A DNA stretch of 64,000 bases from an uncultured Flavobacteriaceae bacterium. GTDB taxonomy: Bacteria > Bacteroidota > Bacteroidia > Flavobacteriales > Flavobacteriaceae. Below are positions 18,901-28,154 of the stretch, one piece after another. A program made the translations under genes and the position numbers. Location: the NCBI GenBank assembly GCA_947494565.1, contig CANLVG010000007.1, positions 1 to 64,000 of the forward strand. Direction: 5' to 3'. Numbering within the stretch: position 1 is the stretch's first letter; every line of letters starts with the position of its first letter. The notes beneath the pieces are model-generated. The model was not told the origin of the DNA and made no database searches. It worked only from the letters and a program-made list of their open reading frames with translations.

Positions 18901-19116
18901 GGTGCCAATATAATATAGGTTGGGGTCGTCAATGACCCCGGTAGCCGTTCCGGCACGACCACCCCTGAAAGGGCCGACCAATCGCCATTCCATTCCATCA
19001 TAAAGCGATTCGTCAAAAGTCAAGCCTTGTGCTTTCTTGTTTTTTCGCTGTGATTGAACGTGCTGAAGGGGGTATATGAACAATAGTATAAAGGGAAGTA
19101 GCCATTTCGTTTTCAT
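15976..19116 (-). CDS. secreted BNR/sortilin-type beta-propeller protein
   Basis: The protein has about 1046 residues from the ATG at 19116 (MKTKWLLPFILLFIYPLQHVQS, signal peptide). An upstream in-frame ATG gives 16 more residues but breaks the signal peptide. It carries many Asp-box/BNR repeats (SxDGGxTW: STDAGETWKF, SKDGGSTWEK, STDGGDTWTD, TTDYGKTWTL), forming one or two propellers of the VPS10/sortilin N-terminal type (about 40-740). A beta-sandwich and helical tail follow. No sialidase active-site RIP arginine motif is evident, so an enzymatic role is not claimed. It is expected in the periplasm or outside the cell. Confidence 0.85.
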   Translation of the reverse strand: MKTKWLLPFILLFIYPLQHVQSQRKNKKAQGLTFDESLYDGMEWRLVGPFRGGRAGTATGVIDDPNLYYIGTAGGGVWKTEDAGGTWKCISDGYFGGSIGAVAVSESDPNVIYVGEGEQTLRGNVSSGNGVWKSTDAGETWKFIGLQGSEHISRIRIHPKDPNLVYVAAIGNLWKPNETRGVFRSKDGGSTWEKILYESDKAGAGDLILDPNNPRILYAATWQMKRNGYRMDSGGPDSKLFKSTDGGDTWTDISDLPGLPDGPWGIVGIAISPMNSNRIWTIIEAEEGGVYRSDDSGKTWEKINENRALRQRAWYYSRITADPQNVDKVYVMNVSYGVSTDGGKTFTLKNAPHGDHHDLWIDPKNNNRMVIADDGGAQVSNDGGNNWTTYHNQPTAQFYRVSTDNEFPYRIYGAQQDNSTVRIYHRTSGRSITESDWEDTSGGESAHLAPDPKNNDVVYGGTFKGYMMRKDHAVGQTRSVNVWPDNPAGSGVEVMKYRFNWNFPVKFSIHDPNTLYAGSNFLHVTTNEGQSWKTISPDLTRALPETIRSSGGPITQDNTGAEFYSNIFVINESPQEKGVIWIGTDDGLIQISKDNGANWENITPPSSMSPKLNMINSIDPSPFKKGTAYVAATSYKFGDYTPYLYKTTDYGKTWTLITTGIKGNHYTRVVRTDKVREGLLYAGTEWGMYVSFDDGAHWQPFQLNLPITAIRDLEVRDNDLIAATHGRSFWIIDDLTPLHQLSSELKTKNAFLYKPDKAYRMQQSGWGKANPDLEGTNHPDGAIINYFIAQQKETDTVHLDILESDGTLIQRYSTAAKKSKNDPSTAKKLQVKSGGNRFVWNMRYPGFTSFDGMVLYSSPNMGPKAVPGAYKVRLTYNGTSQEQEFTVVKDPRLPNSQGDFKNQFDFLIEVRDQVSRANQAISDIRTVKKDLEYVSGKSGENGSLQELITEFRTKLEVIENNVHMTKNQSRQDPLNYGIRINNRLAFLLADSQRGDYPPTNQSKEFFVQIKKELDVEMNALNSLMKEYISKINGEVTENKIKMISTE

Positions 19117-19317
19117 GTAGAATCGTTTGTGTCTGGTTAAGAAAAAGGTAGGGTCGTTTATCAAACATACCTTCTGAGATGTACCTAAAAATAAGTAAAA
19201 AAAATAGAGAACGATGAAGAAGTAACGGCAATCTATTTTGGGTCGTTCGCTTTTGGTTTGTGACGTGTTCTAAGCGTACTATATAATAAGGTGTACTAGA
19301 AAATTAAAAAAATCGAC

Positions 19318-19325
19318 TACTTTTG
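19318..19325 (+). promoter_or_regulatory. -7 promoter box of topA
   Basis: TACTTTTG matches the Bacteroidota -7 consensus TAnnTTTG and lies 19 bases before the topA start codon. No clear -33 TTTG is visible at the usual spacing. Confidence 0.45.
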
Positions 19326-19344
19326 TTTCTTCAAAAACCAATTG

Positions 19345-21843
19345 ATGGCTAAGAACCTAGTAATAGTAGAGTCGCCCGCAAAGGCTAAGACGATAGAGAA
19401 ATTTTTAGGAAAGGATTACAAGGTGGAGTCTAGTTTTGGGCACATCGCGGATCTTCCCTCAAAGGAGTTAGGTGTCGATGTAGACAATGACTTCGCCCCC
19501 AAATATATTGTAGACGGTGATAAGAAAGCTTTGGTCAAGAAATTGAAAGACCTTGCCAAAAAGGCTGAAATGATATGGTTGGCCAGTGATGAAGACCGAG
19601 AGGGAGAAGCGATATCTTGGCACTTGGCCGAAACGCTCGGGTTGGAAAAAGATAAGACCAAGCGCATCGTTTTCAACTCCATTACAAAATCTGCCATTCA
19701 GAAGGCTATTGAAAACCCAAGGGAGATCAACTATAATCTAGTCAATGCACAACAGGCTAGAAGGGTATTAGATCGACTGGTCGGATATCAATTATCACCT
19801 GTACTTTGGAAAAAGATCAAACCCGGACTTTCGGCCGGACGTGTGCAATCGGTCGCCGTGCGATTGATTGTTGAGCGCGAACGCGATATTGAAGCCTTCA
19901 CACCACAGGCCTCCTTTAAGGTTTCGGCACAGTTCAAGACCGCAGAGGGAAGTGTGTTTACCGCTAAATTGAACAAGACCTTTCCGTCGAAGTCGGCGGC
20001 CCAAACCTTTTTGGACCAAAATATCGGGGCTGACTTTTCAGTAGGAAGTTTAGACAAGAAGCCAGCAAAAAAGTCTCCTTCAGCACCTTTTACGACCTCT
20101 ACCTTACAACAAGAGGCATCGCGTAAATTGTACTTCTCTGTTGGGAGAACCATGCAAGTAGCCCAACGCTTATATGAGGCAGGTTTGATTACTTATATGA
20201 GAACCGATAGCGTTAACTTGTCTTCCGAGGCAATAAATGCGGCAAAGGATGCAATTGTTTCGAACTATGGTGAGGCCTACAGCAACGTTCGAAATTTCAA
20301 GGGCAAATCAAAAGGAGCCCAAGAGGCGCACGAAGCGATACGCCCGACCGACATGACAAGACAATCGCCATCTTTGGAACGGGATCAGGCCAAGCTGTAC
20401 GAGTTGATCTGGAAACGTACCATTGCTTCACAAATGAGTGATGCCCAATTGGAAAGGACCAACGTGAAGATCAATAGCAGTGGCCATGGGGAAGAGTTCA
20501 GCGCTAACGGAGAGGTCATCAAATTCGATGGTTTTCTAAAGGTGTATATGGAAGGATTGGATGATGAGGATAAGGGGGAAGAGCAAGAAGGTGTGCTGCC
20601 CGCAATGAAGGTCGGTGATACTTTGCTGAACAATTTTATTACGGCTACAGAGCGATTCTCTCGACCACCCTATCGTTTTACGGAAGCCTCATTGGTGAAG
20701 AAATTAGAGGAGCTTGGTATTGGAAGGCCATCTACCTACGCCCCTACAATATCGACCATATTAAATAGGGGGTATGTTGAAAAAGGAACCATTGAGGGTA
20801 CTGAACGCAAGTATACCCAATTGGTTTTAGAAGGTGGTGCGGTAACGGTAAAAGACCTTTCCGAGATGGTAGGTTCGGATAAGGGAAAAATGGTGCCCAC
20901 TGATATTGGCATGATTGTCAATGACTTTTTGGTAAGTAATTTCGAGAACATACTCGACTATAATTTTACGGCCAAGGTCGAAGAGGATTTTGACGAAATC
21001 GCCGACGGCAACGAAGATTGGCAAAAGGTGATGAAAGACTTTTATAACGATTTTCATCCCACTGTTCTCGATGTGGAAGAGAATGCGGATCGTGCCAGTG
21101 GCGAACGAATTTTAGGCGAAGATCCAAAGACCGGAAAACGGGTATCCGTTCGATTGGGCAGATTTGGTCCAATGGTGCAAATCGGAACGGTCGATGATGA
21201 GGAAAAGCCGGTTTTTGCTAGCTTGTTGCCTGACCAATCATTGAATACCATTACGTTCGAAGAGGCGATGGACCTATTTAAACTTCCCCGAAAATTGGGT
21301 GTTTACAAAGGTGAGGAAGTGTTGGCCAATGTCGGTAGATTTGGCCCGTACGTCAAGTTCGGAGCGAAATTCGTTTCAATGGATAAGGGAGAAAGCGCTA
21401 TGGAAATCGAGATGGAGCGTGCCATTGAATTGATCGATGCAAAAGAAAAGGCCGATGCACCTATAGCTCAGTACGAGGGTAAAGATGTGACCAAAGGAAA
21501 GGGTCGTTTTGGGCCCTTTATCAAATGGGACGGCATGTTCATCAACATTAATAAAAAGTACGATTTCGATAACCTGTCCAAATCCGATATTGAAGAATTA
21601 ATCGAGACAAAAAAGCAAAAGGAAATCGACAAATTGATTCAGGAATGGCCCGAAGAAGGCATACGAATCGAGAAAGCGCGATGGGGAAGGCATAACATTC
21701 TAAAGGGTAAAATAAAGGTGGAATTGGCCAAAACGGTCGATGCTACCAAGATTTCCCTGGAAGAAGCAAAATCCTTGATTGAAAAGAAGGCCCCAAAGAA
21801 AAAAGCAAAAGCGAAGGCAAAACCCAAAGCAAAAAAGAAGTAA
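19345..21843 (+). CDS. topA: DNA topoisomerase I
   Basis: The 832-residue type IA topoisomerase relaxes negative supercoils. The Toprim domain is N-terminal (IVESPAKAKTIEKFLG, SDEDREGEAISWHL). The catalytic tyrosine lies in LITYMRTDSVNLS. The C-terminus has repeated GRFGPxV/I modules (GRFGPMVQ, GRFGPYVKFG, GRFGPFIKW) in place of zinc fingers, and a long lysine/alanine tail. ATG at 19345 is preferred to the TTG one codon upstream. Confidence 0.96.
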   Translation: MAKNLVIVESPAKAKTIEKFLGKDYKVESSFGHIADLPSKELGVDVDNDFAPKYIVDGDKKALVKKLKDLAKKAEMIWLASDEDREGEAISWHLAETLGLEKDKTKRIVFNSITKSAIQKAIENPREINYNLVNAQQARRVLDRLVGYQLSPVLWKKIKPGLSAGRVQSVAVRLIVERERDIEAFTPQASFKVSAQFKTAEGSVFTAKLNKTFPSKSAAQTFLDQNIGADFSVGSLDKKPAKKSPSAPFTTSTLQQEASRKLYFSVGRTMQVAQRLYEAGLITYMRTDSVNLSSEAINAAKDAIVSNYGEAYSNVRNFKGKSKGAQEAHEAIRPTDMTRQSPSLERDQAKLYELIWKRTIASQMSDAQLERTNVKINSSGHGEEFSANGEVIKFDGFLKVYMEGLDDEDKGEEQEGVLPAMKVGDTLLNNFITATERFSRPPYRFTEASLVKKLEELGIGRPSTYAPTISTILNRGYVEKGTIEGTERKYTQLVLEGGAVTVKDLSEMVGSDKGKMVPTDIGMIVNDFLVSNFENILDYNFTAKVEEDFDEIADGNEDWQKVMKDFYNDFHPTVLDVEENADRASGERILGEDPKTGKRVSVRLGRFGPMVQIGTVDDEEKPVFASLLPDQSLNTITFEEAMDLFKLPRKLGVYKGEEVLANVGRFGPYVKFGAKFVSMDKGESAMEIEMERAIELIDAKEKADAPIAQYEGKDVTKGKGRFGPFIKWDGMFININKKYDFDNLSKSDIEELIETKKQKEIDKLIQEWPEEGIRIEKARWGRHNILKGKIKVELAKTVDATKISLEEAKSLIEKKAPKKKAKAKAKPKAKKK

Positions 21844-21913
21844 TCGGTACGATCTGAAAGCGGTAAATTACCCAGCACCGAATACGAACCCCTGAATAAA
21901 ACGTACCGACCCA

Positions 21914-23071
21914 ATGGCATTTGATTTTTTGGTCCCTGTGGAAGATAAAGTATTGGCGCATTGCGAATTGCTTCCCAATCAATCTTTAGGAAAAAATATC
22001 CATAAGCATACGGTAAGAGACGGGCTGCCGGTATTGGCCATCGCCTCCATAGCGATCATCGGGGTAAAGGAATCCAGAAACGCTTATGAGAAGAAGATGG
22101 AAAAACTCGATGTTTCGGGTATTCGTCTTCAACTGTATAAACTCTTGATGGGTAACTGGAACTCCACTATCGTTGATATGGGAGATATTGAAGAAGGTGA
22201 TACCGTAGAAGATACCTACTTTATAGTCAAGGAGATTGTTGCAGGGCTCCTCGAAGAAAACATTATCCCTATTATATTGGGGGCGACCCAAGATATCACC
22301 TATCCGGCGTATCGCGCCTTTGATGGCATCAAAGATATGATCAATCTCGTGGCCATTGATAGTCGTTTTGACTTCGGTATGGATGACGAATTGATTTCTT
22401 CCAATTCGTATATGAGCAAGATCATAACCGACAAGCCGAATAATCTTTTTAATTTCTCCAATATCGGGTATCAGAGCTATTTCAATGCCCAAGAGGAAAT
22501 CGATTTAATGGAGCGTCTCTTCTTCGATGCTTACAGACTTGGAGACCTGATAGGCGATATCAAGCTCGCCGAACCGGTTTTGCGAAATGCCCATATGGTC
22601 AGTCTTGACGCTCGATCGATCAAAGCCAGTGAGGTGGGGTATTCTGAAAGTTTTTCCCCAAACGGCTTCAGCGGTCGGGAAATCTGCGCGATAGCCCGCT
22701 ATGCGGGTATAAGTGAGAATGTGCAAGTATTCGGACTCTATGAAATGGAGAATTCGGCACAAGCCAATCAACTTATGGCCCATATTGTATGGTACTTCAT
22801 AGAAGGTACGAACTTTAGGACCAAAGAGTCTCCCTATCGCAATAGTGACGACTTTACCAAGTATACCGTTCCCTCGGAAACCGAACAATTGACCTTCTAT
22901 AAAAGCCACTTCACTCATCGATGGTGGGTAGAGGTGCCATCTATTCTACATTCAAATACTAAATCGGAATCAACTTCGTTATTACCGTGCACTGAAAAGG
23001 ACTATTTGGACGCATGCGATCAGAACATTCCCGAACGGTGGTTTAAAGCTTATAAAAAAGGCTTTAATTAA
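21914..23071 (+). CDS. arginase/formimidoylglutamase-fold protein, metal ligands degenerate
   Basis: The 385-residue ureohydrolase-fold protein is usually annotated formimidoylglutamase in Bacteroidota. Motif positions are recognisable but altered. The GGDHS motif is LGATQDIT (about 117), DAHxD is IDSRFDFG (about 146), and the SxDxD motif is SLDARSIKASE (about 231). The histidines that bind the two Mn ions are missing, so arginase-type hydrolysis is doubtful. It lies between topA and gldK, on the same strand, and may be linked to the gliding/T9SS genes. No histidine-degradation genes are in the window. Confidence 0.8.
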   Translation: MAFDFLVPVEDKVLAHCELLPNQSLGKNIHKHTVRDGLPVLAIASIAIIGVKESRNAYEKKMEKLDVSGIRLQLYKLLMGNWNSTIVDMGDIEEGDTVEDTYFIVKEIVAGLLEENIIPIILGATQDITYPAYRAFDGIKDMINLVAIDSRFDFGMDDELISSNSYMSKIITDKPNNLFNFSNIGYQSYFNAQEEIDLMERLFFDAYRLGDLIGDIKLAEPVLRNAHMVSLDARSIKASEVGYSESFSPNGFSGREICAIARYAGISENVQVFGLYEMENSAQANQLMAHIVWYFIEGTNFRTKESPYRNSDDFTKYTVPSETEQLTFYKSHFTHRWWVEVPSILHSNTKSESTSLLPCTEKDYLDACDQNIPERWFKAYKKGFN

Positions 23072-23194
23072 TCAAAAGTATTTTTAAAGTATAATTGCTC
23101 TCGATACAATAATTTGCTCAAAACATAGTTTTAGAGTGTAGAATAAACAATTGAGTTTGCAGTTTATAACCATAATCGAAATTTAACCTAAAGT

Positions 23195-24550
23195 ATGAAG
23201 AAGCTATTGTTATCATCTATAGCATTTGTTTTTTTGCTCACAAGTTGTGGATCGAAAACAAAAGGAGAGCTAGTCGGGGCCCAAGGAAAAAAGTGGTACC
23301 CTGAAAAGCCTTACGGTATGGAACTAATTCCCAGAGGTTCCTTTATCATGGGTAAGGCCGAAGAAGACCAGGCTAAAGTTCTCAACGCCCCTACAAAGAC
23401 AGTTACCGTACGTTCCTTCTACATGGATGACACGGAAATTACCAATAGTGAATACCGTCAATTTGTCGAATGGGTACAAGATTCCATTGTAAGAACGCGT
23501 TTAGCAATTCTTGCGGATGAATTGGGATTAGGACCTGAAGATGGAGGAATTGGTGACTTCGCATTCCAAGATGCCGATACCACCAAAGCGTCGGTCTATG
23601 ACAAATACATGTTGGATAATTATGCAGGGATGGGTGAGACCGGTTTCGAAGGTCGTGCACTGAACAAAGACGAAGACTTGGTTTGGGATACTTCAGAATA
23701 TCCAGATGAGTACTATACGGAGGTTATGGATTCATTGTACATTCCTGAAGAGGAATCATACAACGGCCAACGTACCGTTGATGTAACAAAATTGAAATAC
23801 AAGTATAGCTGGATGGATATCGAAGCTGCTGCCCGATCTAGAAACGGTAGAAGAAAAGATTTTATCCGTCAGGAAGAATTGGAAATCTATCCGGATACCA
23901 CGGTTTGGATCCGAGATTTCGAATACTCGTACAACGAGCCTATGCACAACGATTATTTCTGGCATGATGCGTATAGCGATTACCCGGTTGTCGGAATCTC
24001 TTGGAAGCAAGCGCAGGCGTTTTGTAACTGGAGAACGAAATTTAAGAACGATGACCAAAAGAGTCGCGGAAGACAATTCGTAAATAAATTCAGATTGCCA
24101 ACGGAAGCGGAATGGGAATATGCTGCGAGAGGTGGCATCGAAGGAGGAACTTACCCTTGGGGTGGCCCTTATGTGATCAGTGACACAGGATGTTTCATGG
24201 CCAACTTCAAACCGCAACGTGGAGACTATGCTGCCGATGCAGCCTTGTATACAGTGGAAGCGAAGTCTTATGAGCCGAACGATTTCAACTTGTACAACAT
24301 GGCAGGTAATGTTTCGGAATGGACAAACTCAAGTTACGATCCAAGTTCATACGATTATGTATCTACCATGAACCCGAACGGGGGCGATGGTGCGAATTCC
24401 AGAAAAGTGATCCGAGGAGGGTCTTGGAAAGATGTCGCCTACTTCCTTCAAGTTAGTACACGAGACTATGAATACGCTGATTCGGCACGTAGTTATGTAG
24501 GTTTTAGAACCGTACAGGACTATATGGGCGAAGAAGATTCAACACAATAA
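23195..24550 (+). CDS. gldK: gliding motility lipoprotein GldK
   Basis: The 451-residue lipoprotein (lipobox FLLTSCGSK) has a formylglycine-generating-enzyme (SUMF1)-like fold: YGMELIPRGSFIMGKAEED, DDTEITNSEYRQFV, RLPTEAEWEYAARGG, NMAGNVSEWTNSSYDP, VIRGGSWKD. With GldN it forms the periplasmic ring of the type IX secretion system under the outer membrane. It is the first gene of gldKLMN; a 190-base gap with a small hairpin (CCCGAA / TTCGGGG near 24631) separates it from gldL. Confidence 0.95.
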   Translation: MKKLLLSSIAFVFLLTSCGSKTKGELVGAQGKKWYPEKPYGMELIPRGSFIMGKAEEDQAKVLNAPTKTVTVRSFYMDDTEITNSEYRQFVEWVQDSIVRTRLAILADELGLGPEDGGIGDFAFQDADTTKASVYDKYMLDNYAGMGETGFEGRALNKDEDLVWDTSEYPDEYYTEVMDSLYIPEEESYNGQRTVDVTKLKYKYSWMDIEAAARSRNGRRKDFIRQEELEIYPDTTVWIRDFEYSYNEPMHNDYFWHDAYSDYPVVGISWKQAQAFCNWRTKFKNDDQKSRGRQFVNKFRLPTEAEWEYAARGGIEGGTYPWGGPYVISDTGCFMANFKPQRGDYAADAALYTVEAKSYEPNDFNLYNMAGNVSEWTNSSYDPSSYDYVSTMNPNGGDGANSRKVIRGGSWKDVAYFLQVSTRDYEYADSARSYVGFRTVQDYMGEEDSTQ

Positions 24551-24739
24551 AAAAACAAAATAAAATACACCGAATTGGGTATTGCATTTCGTAGATGTTC
24601 TATCTAATTTTAGAAAGCTTAAATACATTCCCGAACATTCGGGGTCCAAATACAAAATCCAAATACATCCGAGTAACGACGGATCAAACGTTAAACCAAA
24701 TACTTATTATTAACATTAAATTTTAAATTAACTTTTATT

Positions 24740-25390
24740 ATGGCACAGTCAAAATCAACAAAGAAACTATTCAACATGGCCTACGGCCTTGGAGCATCGG
24801 TAGTAATTATTGGTGCATTATTTAAAATCCTTCACTGGGAGTTCGGACCACTAAATGGTGGTATCCTTCTTGCGATAGGTCTTATTACGGAAGCGCTTAT
24901 TTTCGCTATTAGTGCATTTGAACCGGTAGATGACGAATACGATTGGTCTTTGGTATACCCAGAGCTTTCCGGAGGTGCATCTCAAGGTAGAAGCAATGAA
25001 CTTGCGGAAATCAAAGAAACTGAAGCTTCCTTATCTGCTAAATTAGACGACCTACTTAAAGAAGCCGGTGTTGACGCAAGTCTTATGGAAAGCTTGGGTG
25101 ACAGTATCAGAAACTTTGAAGGTGCTGCTAAAGGTATCGCCCCTACAGTTGATGCTATGGAGTCTACTAAGAAGTATTCTGATGAAATGGTTCAGGCTGC
25201 CGCTCAAATGGAGTCTTTGAACAGCTTATATAAAGTACAGTTAGAGAGTGCTAGCAAACAAGCTTCTGTCAATGAAGAAGTTGTTCAGAATGCAAGTGCT
25301 TTGAAAGACCAAATGGAGTCTTTGGCTACCAACCTTTCTTCATTGAACGGTGTATACGGTGGTATGTTAACTGCAATGAATAGAAACTAA
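24740..25390 (+). CDS. gldL: gliding motility protein GldL (T9SS motor)
   Basis: A 216-residue inner-membrane protein with two adjacent helices (about 11-33 and 38-60) containing the conserved glutamate-bearing segment LLAIGLITEALIFAISAFEP, then a long coiled-coil cytoplasmic part. With GldM it forms the proton-driven rotary motor that powers type IX secretion and gliding. Confidence 0.95.
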   Translation: MAQSKSTKKLFNMAYGLGASVVIIGALFKILHWEFGPLNGGILLAIGLITEALIFAISAFEPVDDEYDWSLVYPELSGGASQGRSNELAEIKETEASLSAKLDDLLKEAGVDASLMESLGDSIRNFEGAAKGIAPTVDAMESTKKYSDEMVQAAAQMESLNSLYKVQLESASKQASVNEEVVQNASALKDQMESLATNLSSLNGVYGGMLTAMNRN

Positions 25391-25448
25391 TTAGAACTTT
25401 AGTTAAATAACCCCAAATCAAATATTAATTAAAATCTAATTAGAAAAC

Positions 25449-27017
25449 ATGGCAGGAGGAAAAGCAACACCACGTCAGAAGATGATCAACCTTATGTATT
25501 TGATCTTCATCGCGATGTTGGCCTTAAATATGAGTAAAGAAGTTCTAGCTGCATTCGGTTTGATGAATGTTAAGATGGAAACTTCTAACGCAAAGACTAC
25601 CGCAAGCAACGATTTGTTTTTGGAAAGTCTTGGAACCAAAGCTTCTGAAGATGCAGCCAAGTACGATAAACTGTACAAAGATGCACAGCAGATAAAAGCA
25701 ATGTCTCAAGAGTACTATGACTACCTACAGTCACTTAAAGATGGTATGCTTGAAGGCGTTGAAGACCCTACGGATTATACAGTAATGGATAAATCGGATT
25801 TTTTGGATGGAAAGTTCTTCCAAGGAGACAATTTGACTCCTGAAGGTGAGGATTTCTTGAAGAGAATCAACGATTACCGTGACGGTGTAATCGCAATTTT
25901 ACCAGCTTCCATGAAGGAAGTAAAAGAGAATGTGCAAGCACGTTTTCAAACGGGAGATGAGAACGGTAAGGAAACAAACCGTAGCGGTGAAAAAGTTGAT
26001 TGGATCAACTATCACTATGAGCGTTTTCCATTAGTAGCTTCTTTGACAAAATTGACCGCCTTACAGGCCGATATCAAGTCTACTGAAGAAGATGCTTTGA
26101 AATCGATGTTGGCCGGTGAATTGACCGAGCAGGTTTCTTTGAAGAACTTTGCGACATCACTTTCAGCTTCTAAATCCGCTTTCTATAGTGGAGAGAAGTA
26201 TGATGGAAAGATCATCATCAGTAAAACCGATAACTCTTCTACTCCTGTAAGAGCTGAATTGACTCTTGATGGTAGAAAGATGACCGCAGGTAAAGATTAT
26301 AAACTTGAAGCCGGTGGTATCAAGTTATTGATCGGTGCAGGTGCACCTGGTGACCATGAAGTTGCTGGTAACATGTACTTCAAGCAAGACGGTGAGGAAA
26401 TCGAAGTTCCTGTGAAGAATTCCTTCGCGACAATTTCGAAGCCGAATGCCGCTTTGATCGCTGCTGATAAAATGAATGTAGTGTATCGTGGTGTTTCTAA
26501 CCCGATGTCTATTTCTATCCCTGGTATTCCTAATAACAAGGTTAGCGCTTCAGCTACTGGTTTGAAGAAAAGACAGGGTAGTAACTATATTATGAACCCA
26601 GGTAAAGGTAGAACGGTTACGATTACCGCTTCAGGTACTTTGCCAGATGGTCAGCGTGTATCTTCTAAATCTGAATTCAGAATTAAGGATATTCCAAGAC
26701 CTTCAGGTTCTATCAGTAAGCAAACAGGTAGTTTGAAATTACCTCGTAAAAATGTTGAGATCGCCACAGTTGGCGCTATGTTGGAAGACTTTGATTTTGA
26801 CTTGAATCTGAAAGTTGGTGGATTCAAATTTAAAGTGCCAGGTCAACCTACAGTTAGCGTTAACGGCAATAAATTGAACGGTCAAGCAAAATCAGCTTTG
26901 AAAAGAGCGAAGCGCGGTGATGCTGTTCAGATCTTCGATATCAATGCGTATATCACGAATAACAAAAGCTACAAATTGAAAAAGGTATCTCCGGTTGTTG
27001 TGGAGATAACAAATTAA
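25449..27017 (+). CDS. gldM: gliding motility protein GldM (T9SS motor)
   Basis: A 522-residue protein with one N-terminal membrane helix (QKMINLMYLIFIAMLALNM, about 10-30) and a large periplasmic part. This part has a helical bundle followed by three Ig/beta-type domains that reach up to the GldK/GldN ring. It lies 58 bases behind gldL. Confidence 0.96.
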   Translation: MAGGKATPRQKMINLMYLIFIAMLALNMSKEVLAAFGLMNVKMETSNAKTTASNDLFLESLGTKASEDAAKYDKLYKDAQQIKAMSQEYYDYLQSLKDGMLEGVEDPTDYTVMDKSDFLDGKFFQGDNLTPEGEDFLKRINDYRDGVIAILPASMKEVKENVQARFQTGDENGKETNRSGEKVDWINYHYERFPLVASLTKLTALQADIKSTEEDALKSMLAGELTEQVSLKNFATSLSASKSAFYSGEKYDGKIIISKTDNSSTPVRAELTLDGRKMTAGKDYKLEAGGIKLLIGAGAPGDHEVAGNMYFKQDGEEIEVPVKNSFATISKPNAALIAADKMNVVYRGVSNPMSISIPGIPNNKVSASATGLKKRQGSNYIMNPGKGRTVTITASGTLPDGQRVSSKSEFRIKDIPRPSGSISKQTGSLKLPRKNVEIATVGAMLEDFDFDLNLKVGGFKFKVPGQPTVSVNGNKLNGQAKSALKRAKRGDAVQIFDINAYITNNKSYKLKKVSPVVVEITN

Positions 27018-27080
27018 TAACTATAAAATTTCCGGGTTGGCTTACAAAGTCGGCCCGGTTACTTTTAAATGATTGGAAAA

Positions 27081-27983
27081 ATGAATTGGAAGAATGTTTT
27101 AATAATCGGAGCGGTTAGTTTACTACCTGCTTCTATGTTGGCTCAAGCGAACATTTTAAATGCCAAAAAGCCAGAAGAGATCGGTGTGAAGACCGAAGCT
27201 CAGAAGGCGTTGGATAACGATGCTCCCCTAGAGTATGGTTATGTCGATGATCGTGATATCTTATGGTCAAAGACCGTTTGGGAAGTGGTTGACCTTGATG
27301 AACGTGTAAACTTTCCATTGTACTATCCTACCGATACTATTGATATAGGTTCTGATAGAAGATCATTGTACGATGTTTTGATTAAGAACATCAGAAATGG
27401 CAAGCTAGAAGACGTTTATGTTGATTCGTACTTTACGGAAAAGAGAAAGTTTGCAGACTTAAGTTCGACACTGCGCAAAGTGGATACCTTGGAATATGGG
27501 TATGAACAAATCAATGCGGGTGAAGCATTGTCTCCTGAATATGTGATGGAGCGAGAGCTTTCCGCAGCGGATATCGAGGAGTACCGCATCAAAGGTATCT
27601 GGTACTTTGACAAGCGCCAGGGTGAGCTGAAGTACAGACTTCTGGGTATTGCACCTGTCGCCCCTGATGTGAACTTCATCGATGATGAGTCAATGGACCC
27701 GGCTGATGCCAAAGTTGAGCTTTTCTGGGTTTGGTACCCTAGTGCGCGACAGATGTTGCACGACGCGAAGGTATTTAATCAACGCAATTCCGCTCAACCG
27801 ATCTCTTTTGACATGCTGTTGAACGCGAGACGTTTTAATGGTGTTATCTACAGAGAAGACAATGTTCACGGTGACCGAAAGGTAAACGATTACATTGCCG
27901 ATAATGCCTTGTTTCAATTATTGGAGGCCAAGAGAATAAAAGAGGTTATCCGAGATAGGGAACAAGATATGTGGGCCTATTAA
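27081..27983 (+). CDS. gldN: gliding motility protein GldN
   Basis: A T9SS periplasmic ring protein of about 300 residues. The start at 27081 gives a clean signal peptide (MNWKNVLIIGAVSLLPASML-AQ) with GGA just ahead; an in-frame ATG at 27069 adds four residues. The typical GldN stretch VDDRDILWSKTVWEVVDLDERVN and the C-terminal VNDYIADNALFQLLEAKRIKE are present. A terminator follows at 28017-28045, closing the gldKLMN operon. Confidence 0.94.
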   Translation: MNWKNVLIIGAVSLLPASMLAQANILNAKKPEEIGVKTEAQKALDNDAPLEYGYVDDRDILWSKTVWEVVDLDERVNFPLYYPTDTIDIGSDRRSLYDVLIKNIRNGKLEDVYVDSYFTEKRKFADLSSTLRKVDTLEYGYEQINAGEALSPEYVMERELSAADIEEYRIKGIWYFDKRQGELKYRLLGIAPVAPDVNFIDDESMDPADAKVELFWVWYPSARQMLHDAKVFNQRNSAQPISFDMLLNARRFNGVIYREDNVHGDRKVNDYIADNALFQLLEAKRIKEVIRDREQDMWAY

Positions 27984-28016
27984 GCCTTAACGATTAACAT
28001 TCCAATTCAAGATATT

Positions 28017-28045
28017 GAGCCGCATCATAAGATGCGGCTCTTTCT
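28017..28045 (+). terminator. terminator of the gldKLMN operon
   Basis: GAGCCGCATC / GATGCGGCTC is a perfect 10-base G+C-rich stem with an ATAA loop, followed by TTTCT. It lies 33 bases after the gldN stop. Confidence 0.8.
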
Positions 28046-28142
28046 ATTATACGTGGTTTTATGAACCGTAGGTCCTCTATCAAAAAGGGCGCTGTATTGA
28101 ATATTACCCTAGTGTTCATCTCAAGTCGTACGAACGAAGTAG

Positions 28143-28150
28143 TACCTTTG
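28143..28150 (+). promoter_or_regulatory. -7 promoter box close to the FAD oxidoreductase start
   Basis: TACCTTTG matches TAnnTTTG exactly and ends only 4 bases before the ATG at 28155. Transcription would start at or next to the start codon, so the message may be leaderless. Confidence 0.45.
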
Positions 28151-28154
28151 TGCT

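Noticed and set aside
15976-19116. Sialidase call for the BNR protein
   Set aside because: Asp-boxes alone do not make a sialidase; the arginine triad and RIP motif are not evident.
21914-23071. Functional formimidoylglutamase (hutG) call
   Set aside because: Metal ligands are altered and no hut genes are near.
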